Positions 23,889-35,888 of a DNA stretch of 64,000 nt are shown here, in pieces. The stretch is from Apostichopus japonicus (Eukaryota; Echinodermata; Holothuroidea; Aspidochirotida; Stichopodidae). The translations under genes were made by a program, and so were the position numbers. The stretch covers positions 6,942,714 through 7,006,713 of the forward strand of contig NC_092567.1 of assembly GCF_037975245.1 (NCBI RefSeq). Reading direction: 5' to 3'. The first letter of the stretch is position 1; each line of letters starts with the position of its first letter. A model generated the notes under the pieces. That model saw nothing but the letters and a program-made list of their open reading frames with translations. It was not told the DNA's origin and did not search any database.

Positions 23889-24744
23889 TAAAATATCTTA
23901 AGTGCAGTGATACAGTGGGTGTTCCATACGCATAGTTCATGTCTTCTCAATCAATAGGAATTGTCCAATCAAAACGTTCAAAGGAATAATTAGTTAACGG
24001 AAGAAATGTAAATGTTGCAGATGATAATTATGCTACAGTATGCATAGCTATAGAGACTTCAAACTAGTCTTGGTGATTTTCTAACTTTAAGATATTGATA
24101 TAAAATATATATTTTTTTTTATTAGATTTGTTTTAAACTGTTACAGATCAGTGAGGTATGTGACATACTGTAAGTATGTTAAACAGGTCACGGTAGGACA
24201 GAGCGTTAATCTAGGATATAATCTTCGTTTTACCCGACATTCTTGAAATGGGCGCAATGTTACATGTTGTCAAGTGTCTGCTTCCTGTCAGGCTCACAGT
24301 ATACGTTAGAAACCCATGTGAGGATATTAAGAAGTTTCATCACAATGTTAACATCATTCTTAGCTTTGTAATGTTGTCAACTTTCTGTTGGTGCTAGAAA
24401 ACTTATTTCCATATTTTATTATAAACTGTCCCTACTCCTCTCTTTCAGCGCCCTTTCATCTATTCATGTGTTCCTAAAGCAGCCATATTCGTTGTTGTAT
24501 TATATCATTAATTTAACACGAAACGAAACCTTGTGCAATTGTAAATGTTTAGATAAGTGTGTGCGCATTATTCAAGTGGTAATTCATGTAATCACACGTT
24601 GCACATTAGGACATTATTCTAATTCATATAACTTGAACCCAATTAAGACAATTGGTCATAAAAATCTACGTATTGCCTACTTATCGTAATGGCACACTTT
24701 CTCTGGTTTTATTCGTTATTTTTAATTAATATATCAAAGATGAA

Positions 24745-24779
24745 AACAACTTCCTTAGATGTTATATTGTGGTGGGCTA
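24745..24779 (-). repeat. 35-bp perfect inverted repeat, right partner
   Basis: Exact reverse complement of 21379-21413, 3.3 kb away; the Harbinger element lies between the two. Confidence 0.85.
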
Positions 24780-26680
24780 CGTCGCCGCACTGAAGTAACG
24801 ACAATTATATTTAAAGATAAATTTGCAATTGTCCAAACACGAGGAGATATTTCTCCAGGATATATCTCGTACAATACACAATATACATTTGAAACCTTGT
24901 GACGAGGTTGGTACAAATAAATGAAAATAAATGAAGTCTCCCTTTAACGCTCGTACTCCAGCACATTCGTCCTTTTTCATAATTATTATTGTCCTTCTTT
25001 CTCTGTATGTAGACTCCTATGTGCTCTCATTATAGAAGTTATTGTTTTGTGAATCAATGAACATTCAAGGAGAGAATATTCAGACAGATAAAAACATATA
25101 AAACGAAATGAATCTATCGTGCTTCCAGTGTCTCTCTTCCACACCGTCCCAGTCTTAAAATGTTTTATTGGTGAAAATCTCGATGGATAAATTTCACCTC
25201 TAGAATCTTTACGTCTGACGTCCCTGCACGCAGCAATAAAACAATCATTAAATGTTACTCGGTTCTAGTAGTTTGAGTTGTAATGCGATTTGAGGGATCC
25301 ATATTGATTATATTTCATTAATGATTTAGATAAATGTATATATACGTGACTGCATGTGTACGTCCTATCAGGCTTATATATGAAAGGACGTATCTGGGTT
25401 TAACTCGAAACTAACAAATGGATTGTTAGGTAGGTTTCATCAACTTGAGGTACTTGAACATACTAGGAATATTAAAAGAGAGGTGAACTACTCAATAGTT
25501 TAATTAAAAGATTAAATTGAAGGTTTTTATTTCATTTTCAAGAAACGTCGTTTTGTACCATCCACTGTATGCACAGTAGTATGAATAAGCAGCATTATGA
25601 TACAAACAAATTCAACGGTGAATCTGAACTAATAGTAGTTTTAAATACTTGTAGATTTAGTCTTTTGAATAACGGCTAAATAAAACAAATACAAAAATAG
25701 TACCTCGAAGTAGCTTGGGCCCGAATGGGAGGAGAGGGGGGGGGGGGGGTTCAAAGTACCTAGTAATGTGGTTGATTTTGAAAAGTTGCCCACCCGACGA
25801 ATTAACTATTGTATCTTCATAATTATATTCAAGTGCTGACGACAATATAATGCAACATCCGGGCCTTGTATCCTCACATGGTTCCTATTGTTATTAGTAC
25901 TCTTGCCATCAGAACCATTCTATATGTCTGTATCTTATAGTATAAGAAACACTCTGATGTAGTAGAGTCAAATTATTCCTTTTTCCAAGCCGAGTCCGAG
26001 ACCACTTGGTTCGAGCATGGAGCTATAATAGCTCCATGGTTCGAGTATGGCACTCTCGAGTCCGAACAGAGTTCTACTGAGTATATGAGCAACTCAAACC
26101 AAGTCCAGCTAATACATAGAGACACAGCAATGTCGAGCTCACGCGGTTTCTGCCAATACTAGTCTTACAGACACACATGGCGTATCGGTCATTCTAAATA
26201 TTCCTTAATTTACAGACCGTCGCTTCCTGGTTTAAATGTTCATTGCCTAACGTTGAACAGAGAGTGTCAACTATTGGAAAACTGATTATGTGCGCATGTG
26301 CAAACTTCCAATTAAACATACACACACCCAGGGTAAATTTAAAAGAAAAAATCTGTGCAGGGTTTATTATATTTCATGATATTTTTTAATGTTAACAGAT
26401 CTACAGTAGTCTATTTTATTCTCCCCTTGTGTCTCTTATTTTATGTGTTCATCATACAACTGGATTTTCCAAACTTGCATGGATATCTCTACACAATCAA
26501 CAATACGATAGAAACAGAATATCTAAGACGAAAGGGTGGGGGGGGGTTAACCAATATGATGCGTTGTGGGCCAACCAATATTTTGCTTTATTTTTGCCGT
26601 TACATCGATCCAACCACGATGTTCTGGGGGTCTATCTTTGAATACTGCCATTTTCCCTTTCTCGTGAGAAGTTCATCATT

Positions 26681-26767
26681 ATGACGTCACTCAGTGTTTA
26701 ATGACGGCACTCAGTGTTTGATGACGGCACTCAGTGTTTGATTACGTCACACAGTGTTTGATGACGG
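26681..26767 (+). repeat. 20-bp tandem repeat with CRE-like sites
   Basis: Four full units plus a partial at 26681, 26701, 26721, 26741 and 26761, with consensus atgacggcactcagtgtttg. The first unit contains a perfect TGACGTCA (CREB/ATF) palindrome. The fourth has attacgtcac and the others have tgacggca. There are no indels between units. Confidence 0.9.
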
Positions 26768-27030
26768 TTTTAAAACTAACTATGTCTTCCCTATATTGCT
26801 GATGTTTATACTCATGTTATTCAGTCCGTGCATCTTACATTGACAAGTCTGTCTCCTGTATTGAGTTTAGGGTGTTCAATGTAGATGTGCGATTACCTGC
26901 CAGGAATAGTTTACTGTGATATTTCTGAATATATATCATTCTAACTTGTATATTTTTTGCTTCGCCATATTATATTTTCCTGAAAATCTATTTCAAAATC
27001 TCATGAATATAATATTTCTTTTCCTTTCAG

Positions 27031-27066
27031 GTCTCTGACGAAGATGGCAATCTACCAGGAGAAGAG
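27031..27066 (+). CDS. Candidate 36-bp coding exon, possibly of the NLR gene
   Basis: A strong pyrimidine tract and acceptor (ttccttttcctttcag) precede it and a strong donor (GAG then gtaaga) follows. In the frame compatible with the next candidate exon it encodes SLTKMAIYQEK plus two bases of an Arg codon. The intron on each side is phase 2. Joined to 31059-31114 it reads TKMAIYQEKRGFDEESYKRN, a charged, helix-forming linker. It could belong to the NACHT gene at 61.6 kb or to a separate gene. The alternative frame is also open (VSDEDGNLPGEE) but hits a stop when joined to the next exon. Confidence 0.45.
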
Positions 27067-27940
27067 GTAAGAGAGACTTAGATTCATGTTCCTGTTAATA
27101 AGTAACGATAATTTAGTAACAATCAAAGAGGTATTAATTAATGTGGAACAAAGAACTAAGACAAAAGAATATGGTACTTTGTTTCTCATCAGGGGGAAAA
27201 GATTTATAATTGACGTATATGGAACAGGGAATTTAGGCCAGTTACAATTTTATATCTCGTAATGGTGATAGCACTGTTCTCAATGTCAAGTTTAGATGAG
27301 GTCTAAGGGATCTTACTTCCGCACACACAGTCAAAGAAATGTTAAACAAAGAAACGGATAGACTTTTAAATACTAAAGGTTTAGTCAGATGTTATGGAGC
27401 GTTACAAGCCAACAACTCACTAAAACAAAGTTGGAATATCGCCTTAAAAATGTCAGCCTTCAACACCACACACCCACGACCCCCACGACCCCCACCCCAA
27501 CCATATGCTTCATGATTTTTTTTTCCTTAACTTTGCTGATGTGTAGATAATAATTCGAAAAGGTTATAAAAGACCATTTTTGGATTTATGATATTAAATC
27601 CTTTGTTCGTGCCTTTTTTCGCGAAATAAATTTTCACGGGTTATTTACTCTGAAAGGAAGTAACAATAACACCTTAAAAGTAACCTTTATTAAAACATAA
27701 TGTTAGGTGAACATTCAACAGTGTTATCATAGTAATTTTCTCTTCACAAATAAGGGCTAACTTTAGAGGTCTATACTTAAATCGCTCATATTCTTCGATA
27801 TTATTTGATATTTAAATATTAAATATTAGAATCATTCTCTGGGAATAAGGGCGGGTGGGGAATGGATGAGGACGCATCTTCGTATATAAGTAACCACATA
27901 ACCGGTAACCAGTAAGATATTGATTATTGAAATTGAAGAT

Positions 27941-27998
27941 ATAACCTGGTCCGCTTTGTTGGTATAATTAGAGTACCAACAGAGCGGACCAGGGTTAT
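27941..27998. repeat. Near-perfect hairpin, ~24-bp arms, 9-nt loop
   Basis: The left arm ataacc..tggtccgctttgttggta pairs with taccaacagagcggaccagggttat, with a taattagag loop. There is one mismatch and one bulge. Such a stem could be a MITE remnant or a short pre-miRNA-like foldback. No expression evidence is available from sequence. Confidence 0.8.
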
Positions 27999-27999
27999 C

Positions 28000-28309
28000 T
28001 CCCCCCAGTGAAAAATGTGGAGGGGCGGAAGTATCATTCCGCCCCCCCGCTCCGCAAGTCAGAAAACCCCTTTTTCATTTCCAAATGAGAAAAAAATCTC
28101 ATTTGGAGCACCAAATTGCATCTAAGGCCAGCTGAAAATACAAAATTAAGTTTACAAAATGGAGTGGGTGTTGAAGTGTGCTATATTGCACCAAATTGCA
28201 TCTGAGGCCACCTGGAAATGCAAAAAAATCCAAATCTTAGACCCCTCCCCCAGGCCGGCCATCAGCCTTCAGCCCCCCCCCCCACTCAAAGTACCTTCCT
28301 ACGCCACTG
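28000..28309 (-). mobile_element. Probable hAT-type repeat, only one end recognised
   Basis: Read leftward it begins at 28309 with CAGTGGCGTAGGAAGG followed by a G-tract, the same kind of terminus seen on the hAT-like elements at 39.6-44.8 kb. It contains two direct copies of gcaccaaattgcatct plus flank (about 28108 and 28187) and a short palindrome aaatgag..ctcattt at 28084-28105. I could not find the other end or a target-site duplication. Confidence 0.4.
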
Positions 28310-29670
28310 GTTGTGTGGGTATCCGTTGGGTTAAAGCATCAATATTATTCATCGTGATATACGAGGGCGTCCTCTGTAGCATAAAATGACGAACTCGGGG
28401 TAGAAACCATTCCCTGTGGAATGTATGCATACCAAGCTGTTGCGATACCAAATATAAGGAAACTAGAAAAAAATATTAAATGTTAATATTTCAGTATCTC
28501 AGGGATCACGAACATCTGAGGGATTACGTCATGCATTTTCCCACAACATACATATCAGCATAATGTTTAAGTTTAGTTTGTGGTAGGCGCTGTGACTAGC
28601 TTGCTAGCTGGTTTTACTTTTATGTTGATAAACCTAACACATGTGTAAGAAATTATCCAAGTCTTATAAGAAAGGAATCTGGCTTTCAATTTCCCGTTTT
28701 CAATGGTTTTGAGTTTGATACTCTTTGGCCAAACACATTGTGTAAGATATAAACATGAATATCAGTAATCGGTTCTCTTTACTAAAAACAAACACATCGT
28801 GGTCTTTTATTCAGTTTCATCAATTTCTCTGTCAATTAAATCGAGCTAGATGAAGTCGAGGTCAAGCCTAACTGTTACTATAGGCCTAGTATCTGCAAAC
28901 AGCCAGGCTTTCAGACAATGGTACTATGGTAACCACATATGTCCGTATGCTGCGGAAGAGAATGTGAGTGTATTATGATCGCGAATAATTTTAACAAAAC
29001 ATTAATAGGAATTACTTTCGCATTGGGGTCCCGGGAGTACATTAAAAAAGCAATTGCATGAGTTTTACGACTTCGTAGGCAATATGCCCCCGTGTCCAAC
29101 AATGCGTCTGAATAGCCGGTCTTTAAGCGTGCTCTTACATCGTGTAAACACACACAGTGCAGCACTTTCAGCACCACTGACCATCGGTATGAGTCTTAAC
29201 CACTCCCCTACCCCCCTCCCCCCCCCCCCAACCAACCTTTCACCATCTCTAACCTTGGACAATGAACCGAGTTATCGAGACTGGTTTTTATATCACCATC
29301 GACCTCAAATCTAAATGACTTATCCTTGATAAAATTATAGTTTTGGAGAACAAGGTATCGCTAGCAAATACAAAGAAAGAAACAATACGACAGTGCATTT
29401 TACACCATTATATGTATTAATAATTAAAGTCTTAATTGTTAATATTCCTCCACTGAAAGTAATAGGTGCTAATGATAACACAAGTGACAACATTACAAAA
29501 CATGAGAACAGACCCCGGTCGAGCATGGTAATTTCACATTAATACAAAACATTTGATCCAATGGGTTTCAAACATGAAAGATCAAACTCAGTTACATTCA
29601 GAAAGACTAAAGAGGAATGGTAAGTGACATGAATAAGGGGTTAATCAACGGTCTAACGTGCGTTACTCAC

Positions 29671-29777
29671 AGGATTAATGCACGATCGGGGGATAATGCA
29701 AGCGATGCACGAGGGCGGAGCGTAACGGAGCCCGAGTGCATCCAGCGATAGCTTTAACACCCGGAGTGCATTAATCC
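29671..29777. repeat. Palindromic element with GC-rich apex
   Basis: The left arm ggattaatgcac..gcgatgcac and the right arm gagtgcatcc..gagtgcattaatcc are imperfect reverse complements, with cgagggcggagcgtaacggagcccgag at the apex. It resembles short hairpin MITEs common in marine invertebrate genomes. A direct repeat of its left flank (cgtgcgttac..acaggattaa) recurs at 29883-29905. Confidence 0.7.
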
Positions 29778-30105
29778 CGTTCATTCATACACTACCATTT
29801 GTGTGGGGGAAAAATCATAAAACAAAACATTTTTGGTTACATATAACCAAAGATTTATTAAAGTGATGCCCCGCAATTTTACCGTGCGTTACTTACAGGA
29901 TTAACCACGGTCAGCTGACCTGAATGGACCAATAGGTTTTAGGAATCTTTACTAAGTATGAATGAATACAAGTTATGTAACGGTTATATCAAAATTAGAA
30001 TGAATTGTCGGACTTCATAATGAGTAGAATGTTAGGCCCTGCCGCTCATATGAAAATGGCGACTCCAGTTGACGAGACCAGTGTTACACCCGATATAAAC
30101 AAAGA

Positions 30106-30376
30106 ACACAGTAACTACTGCAAATCATTTGTACCACACTAACAACTGGATCGTGCTATAAATCGGTAGCATGTTCTGTGAGGATTACAGTATAAGAACT
30201 CAGGATATGTGTAATCCCAACAAATCCAGTTTATTTGTTAGGATGACACATATCCTCAGTTCTTATTGAAATCGTAATAGCAAATGCTACCAATTTATCA
30301 GATATATTAGCACGATCCAGTTTTAACTCTGGAAATAAACTTTTAGTTTAACAGTAGTTACCGTAATCTCTGTGTG
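30106..30376. repeat. Large palindrome, ~120-bp arms
   Basis: Left arm 30106-30225 and right arm 30240-30376 share, in reverse complement, taactactg, aactggatcgtgct, ggtagcat and aagaact(c/g)aggatatgtgt words. The spacer is short, around 30226-30240. Likely a foldback MITE; no coding frame. Confidence 0.85.
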
Positions 30377-31058
30377 AATTGGTTTGGTGTTAAAACATGA
30401 CGGAAACTTTCACTAGGTAATAATGTGATAGTGCATTGGGTTATATTGTTTGAGTCATAGTGATATGACGGGGAAATCCCTTGAATAGGTCATTTATTGT
30501 TACCAGTAGGGAAGAGGATGGGGTGTGGAGATTAGTGTACTTTTACACATAAATCACGTTTATATATTGGGAGAGGAATATATCTCAGTCAATATTTGTT
30601 GACATTTACTATTCATTTTTGTTATTTATATACTTATTGTCACTATTTCAATCAAACAGTCTAACTTTATTGAATCCAACCTTCACAAAGGAGTCTTTTC
30701 AAGCATGGAATGAAAGCGACCACATCATTAGTGACCTTGGTTTCATGAATTTAGCCTTCATATGTATATCTATTCAGTACTAAAATATTCAGAGAATGTT
30801 CTCGTTAGAAATCCCTAAAATGATAACTGAAATAATCATACACAGGAACAAAATAGTCAATACATTTAAAAACATGCAAAATGAGTTTAACAAGAAGTAA
30901 AATTTAGTTTGTTGTGACATGAATCCATTATCTTTGAAATAACACTTCTTATATGGCTGCATATAATGAATATTTACAACATTTAAATATACTGCATTGT
31001 CTTAGTTGTTGTGTTATCTTATACATATTCATTGCTTATACTTTTCCCTCTTGTATAG

Positions 31059-31114
31059 GGGGTTCGATGAGGAGAGTTACAAGAGAAACCTGGCAAGGCT
31101 CAAGTACAGTAACT
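31059..31114 (+). CDS. Candidate 56-bp coding exon, possibly of the NLR gene
   Basis: The acceptor cttttccctcttgtatag ends at 31058 and the donor gtaagt starts at 31115. Only the phase-2-in, phase-1-out frame is usefully open: (R)GFDEESYKRNLARLKYSN plus one base T. The NACHT exon at 61625 starts with the last two bases of a codon (ac), so joining the two gives TAC (Tyr) and SNYKKAILIDSLKSRYKLQ in frame. This looks like a typical linker just before an NLR NACHT domain. Intermediate exons or a separate gene cannot be excluded. Confidence 0.5.
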
Positions 31115-32355
31115 GTAAGTCAATACAGCTAAATACTCTCTACCTTAGTAATTACCAGTGTATTTGTTAACAGTGATTATGTATGTTACTTTTAATTGTA
31201 AAATCTAAATATAAATCTCCATCATTAACCAAATTTTTTATTCCTATATCTGTAATTTTCATACCTTATCTTGACACTTATATTATCTGCTTCAACTGTA
31301 ATTGGTTTTATTATATTGTTTCAATAACCAAGCTGATCCCTAATTAAAGGTATGATGATGAGTGATAAGTTCCTTCCATTATCAGAAATAAGAGTATCTG
31401 TTCATTATTGCAATAATGTTAGATCTACACAACCTTCCTTTTCCGCTGCTTAGGCGTAAGAAGGCTATAACTTCAAAAAGATACGTTTATGTATCTGCTA
31501 ACATGTGTGTTATTACTAAAACGGTTATTATAACGATTGGTATATAATTCAAGCCTTCCTCATTATATGATTAATTTTATCGGACAAAATGAGAGATTAT
31601 CGTGAGTCCTCCTTTGATACTAACAGGGACAAAAACTGCCAGAAAACATTGAAAGTTTAATAACGAAAACGACAACGTGCGATATGGTGACGTCACTCCA
31701 TTGATGACAAACAGAAAATAATAGAATCTATGGAAAAGAAGAGAGTTAAATCTGAGCAAGGTCATGGCTTGTCAGCTGTTTGGCATATGTAACCTAATTA
31801 GGGACGTAAAATGGAATATTTAAAAGATGTGATGTGGTATCAGGAAGGGGAGAAATGAAATACAGGTTCATGAATTAACAGACAGAATAAATGTCAAGGT
31901 CAGCCGGTCACGATACTGTTTTCTAAAACACAAACATGTTTAAGAGCATTATATTGCTCCATTCGTTTCCTCCAAATTCGTCTTTTGTAACAAATTATCT
32001 CCTTTTACATAACATCAATAATTAGGGTTGTAAAGTATACTTACAGAGCAATTGAATTCCTTCGTTGAAGTTAGAAGAATGTAAATGTGCAATTCATGTG
32101 TAGACCTACATACGAGAAAAACAAGGGCGTAGGAGAGGGCGCCGCCATTTGATTATGTGCTCAAAGAGGGCAACTTCATACCGGTCGTTCGCTTGTTTCC
32201 CAGGTCGCGGTGTTTTATGTACTTATTTTTGGCTCATGGTTTTGCTGGCACTTGTTCCAGCGTGGGAGGGGGGGGGGGGATTGTCTAGGTATTACTTCCC
32301 CATTGTTCTACTGATAAGACTTTTCCTCGACCCATTATTTATATAAAAAATGTAC

Positions 32356-32420
<65 letters not shown>

Positions 32421-35400
32421 TTTCATCTTTATATTACAGCTCAATGCATGTTCAGCTGGGGTCGCCAATCAGCAGAAGGACTGTGACGTCATTCACTCAA
32501 TCCTCAAAACGGTGGCAGTTATTTCAGTGAGGAAGGATCTAATAAAGATTTAGGTTGTAAACTGTTAAAATCTCCCAAATACTTCAAACAGCGCCAGATA
32601 CTGTATATAGCTCCAGTATAATACACATGCAATTAGTCTAGTGTGATTGTGACGTCATCAAATGCCTATATTCTCAAGACAATGGAATGGTGACTTGATG
32701 AAGATTGTAACTTTTACATTAATTGCGAATGGATATTGTAAAGAGATTAAGTTGTACAATAATATTAATAATTCCATATACAATAAAGAAGTAAAATTTG
32801 AAAGATAACTGTTCAATTTACATTTTGTTTTAAATGATTGCTTTATTCAGAATTTCAGTCTTTAAATGTTATAGTACACAAAAAGGAGTGTTATTAATGT
32901 TTCTTCAGCTTTTCTGGTTTTTAAGATTAATGTCTGGAATACTCCTGTAATGCTAAATTGATGATGACGTCAGCCCCTTAGAACAGGCCTAAATATTCAT
33001 GTTAATAATGTGATTTATACATTTGAATAAATCAGCAAATCAAGTTTTGTAATTTCGCTCTTACACCAGAGCATATTTAGATAATTTTCATCATCATTTA
33101 TCCGTGTAGAATTTGTACTTCAATGTTAACATTTTATTTGAGGCCATAAAGTCTTCTCATCCCATTGAGTGCTGTGATGTATTTGATGGACTGATATAAC
33201 TGTCTCCGTATTATATTATAAAGACCAGTTACCTTTAACTCAGTTGTTCAAAGTAACTTGTCTCAAAATTAAACAAAATGTTATAGCAAAAGCAACCTAG
33301 ACTGAATGCCAGTGGTCTACGACAAAACAACATTAATGTTGTGATTAAAGTCATCCTTTAATATGCTTCATGTTAAACAACTTAGTTTTGTGCGCTAAAG
33401 TGTACAAATGTAACCTTTTATGTTTTGGAAGTCACGTTGCTGTCGTTCGGGGGACTAGAGGGGTGGGCGATAGGGAGATGCATGTTATCTTGTGACCATT
33501 TCTGACTCTGATGTATATGCTTCACTGTCCACGATCTATCTCATATTGAGAGACAGCGCCTTCATTTTCGCCAACCAATTAAAAAGTATGATGGCGTCAT
33601 TGATTATCAAGTTGAAGAAACAATTAACAAATTGACTAGTTATATCTTTTGAATTTAGCTCAATGAAATTTAAAACAAAACGATAACAGAGAAGTACATG
33701 TTAGAAAGAATGAGTAACTATGAGAATCTCGTCCTCGATATTACCCACCTTTCAGACGGGGTTAACCACAGGTAGCGTACATAATTTAAATTTATTGCTT
33801 TTTTTTTTATATTCGGAGAAGGGGTGGGGTGTTTAGTAGATTCCTACTCCATCCTGTCAAGAGATTAGGTTAACTTTGTAAACTGTTGATAACTCCAAAT
33901 ACTACACAGAACTCCAATCAAAGATTCGATACATTGCATGACCATACAGGCTACTTAGTATTGTAAAGTGTACAACAAGTTATTCCTTACGTTTTATTAC
34001 CTACAAAACTATTCACATTTACTTTCTCTTCTAACTCTAAACGTGTTTGCTCTTCAAGCCAACATCAAATTACTAAGAACCAATCAAGGTTCTAATGACG
34101 TCATCCATCAACCACTACGTCATCAGTATATGAGACTATACATCCCTATCTTATTATTTGTGTGTATGGACAGGGGGGGGGGGGTGTAGGAGGGCATAAA
34201 TGACGTACCCTCTATATTGGTGACCAAGTAATTGTATATGTTAGTCATTTGCACCACCACCAGCACGCTTATTGTATAATGGGAATTAAACTGTAATGTG
34301 CATTATGTTTTAATTTTCTTTGCCCCCATTATGTAACAAAGTCTTTGTTACTTGCGTAACTGAAGAAAGAGGTTTCACTTCCTCGTGTGTCCTTGGTCAA
34401 GTATTGCTGGTGACCTGTTCTCAGCATCCATGCACTCCTCGGTGCAGGGTATAACACCCTTCATTGGTCCAATTGTAATGATATGATTCATCCCAACTCG
34501 AGACCCCTATCTTCGATCCCCACCCCCACCTCATTCCCCGACAAGCACTTTACTACTTAGACCATAAAAATAACGACTAATTCTGTTAATACTTCTAACC
34601 TATTTTTAAGCAGACATGTTTGGAATGCATTGGATAAAATCTGTACATACTGTATCCACATACATTCAGTAACTAGGATTGCGTGATTCAACTTTTCTGT
34701 GGTTTTCTTCGTTCCTACTTTTACTAATTTTGATTTAAACTGTGACGTATCGGTTACGTAATGTCCTAAATCTCACACGAGTAGAGTCACATTAAGTGTG
34801 TCAATGTAAAGACTAAATGACATACATTGGTTATCTACAATACCATTGTGTTATTAAAATCGATCTACGAGAACTTAGAGGTGATATTAATTAATATCTG
34901 TGATATGTTTGTTCTAAGCCAGCATTTCTTCATTTCTTTCTGTTCCAATGTTTAATCGTTCTTAACATGAAGACAATAGGATGACGTGACAAATCTTAAA
35001 AGGATAGCTCTGGGGAAATTTATTTGACTAATCATATAATAAGCATCCAATTCCTACCTTACATTTTCGAGATATCGATAGCTTAAATTGTCACAATTTG
35101 TAATAATATAAGTGAACTTGAAGCAAACAGGTGTTACGTCATAGTTACATCACACTGATAGCAAATGTTCTGTTTATTCCTATGTTTAATTCTCTTGATA
35201 TGACATTGGATTGTATAGGGTTACAACTTTGCTTCCGGGGATTTGAAGATATTAATACCCAAATGACTGTAGTATATTCATATTTTATTGAATCCTCATT
35301 TTGAAAAAGAAATATTGGATGTACATTTCCAATGGAGTAATGGATACTTTTCATACTTGCTTTATGTACATGTTTTTTAGTAAGAAGGTGTGCCCTATTG

Positions 35401-35888
35401 TTTTGGCGTTGACCGTATGAATATTAATGAGATTATTGGATCAAACCTAAGGAGTTTTACATTAAAATAACTCCGCAACCTGAATTCAGATTGTAGCCAG
35501 ACTTGGTATACAGTTGTTGGTTAATATTATGACATTTGGGTGATGGTTACTACACTTTATTATTCCACTATTCAAGTAACCATAGTGACCGTTGGACTCT
35601 TGTTAGTATTTTATCGTCTTCATTTAACTCCCGATGTTACTATAGTTCTAAATAGAGCCTCGTTTGTTAAGACAATACGATCACGTGAGCTAACACAATA
35701 TATCAAGATTGAAAGAGATAATAACGCTGATAATGTTCTGTACATTAAGTAAACATTAAATATAATGGTATGCTCTCTGTGTTTCATTTTTCGATTTCAT
35801 TATTTCCTTCAGGTTTTTATTTTACTCCATCATTTAAATTTTCTACTTGTTTGTGATATTAAAGGAGAATCAAACCCAACGATTACTT
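31115..35888. other. AT-rich noncoding stretch, putative NLR intron
   Basis: No supported gene. Contains the (AT)n microsatellite, G-tracts at 32268 and 34172, five TGACGTCA sites (about 31688, 32485, 32650, 32964, 34095) and a direct repeat of a tgtaaactgtt..ctcc(c)aaatac word at about 32554 and 33877. Confidence 0.4.
32358..32418. repeat. (AT)n microsatellite
   Basis: About 30 uninterrupted AT dinucleotides; a potential cruciform and a site of length variation. Confidence 0.97.

Larger units (their letters stand above)
23892..27030. other. AT-rich noncoding stretch
   Basis: No gene seen. Contains the right partner of the 35-bp inverted repeat (24745-24779), a 13-base G-tract (25737-25750) and the 20-bp array at 26681. 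A self-similar patch ctccatggttcgag / ggttcgagcatgg lies at 26008-26046. Confidence 0.5.
27067..31058. other. Putative intron with several palindromic elements
   Basis: Noncoding apart from repeats. Holds the hairpin at 27941, the G/C-tract repeat ending at 28309, the palindromes at 29671 and 30106, and a C-tract at 29217-29230. Confidence 0.4.

Noticed and set aside
32440-32553. Possible terminal exon after the (AT)n tract (acceptor tatattacag, frame LNACSAGVANQQKDCDVIHS to a stop)
   Set aside because: In the phase required by the exon at 31059 it stops after about 15 codons; in its longer frame the phase does not match and no domain is recognisable.
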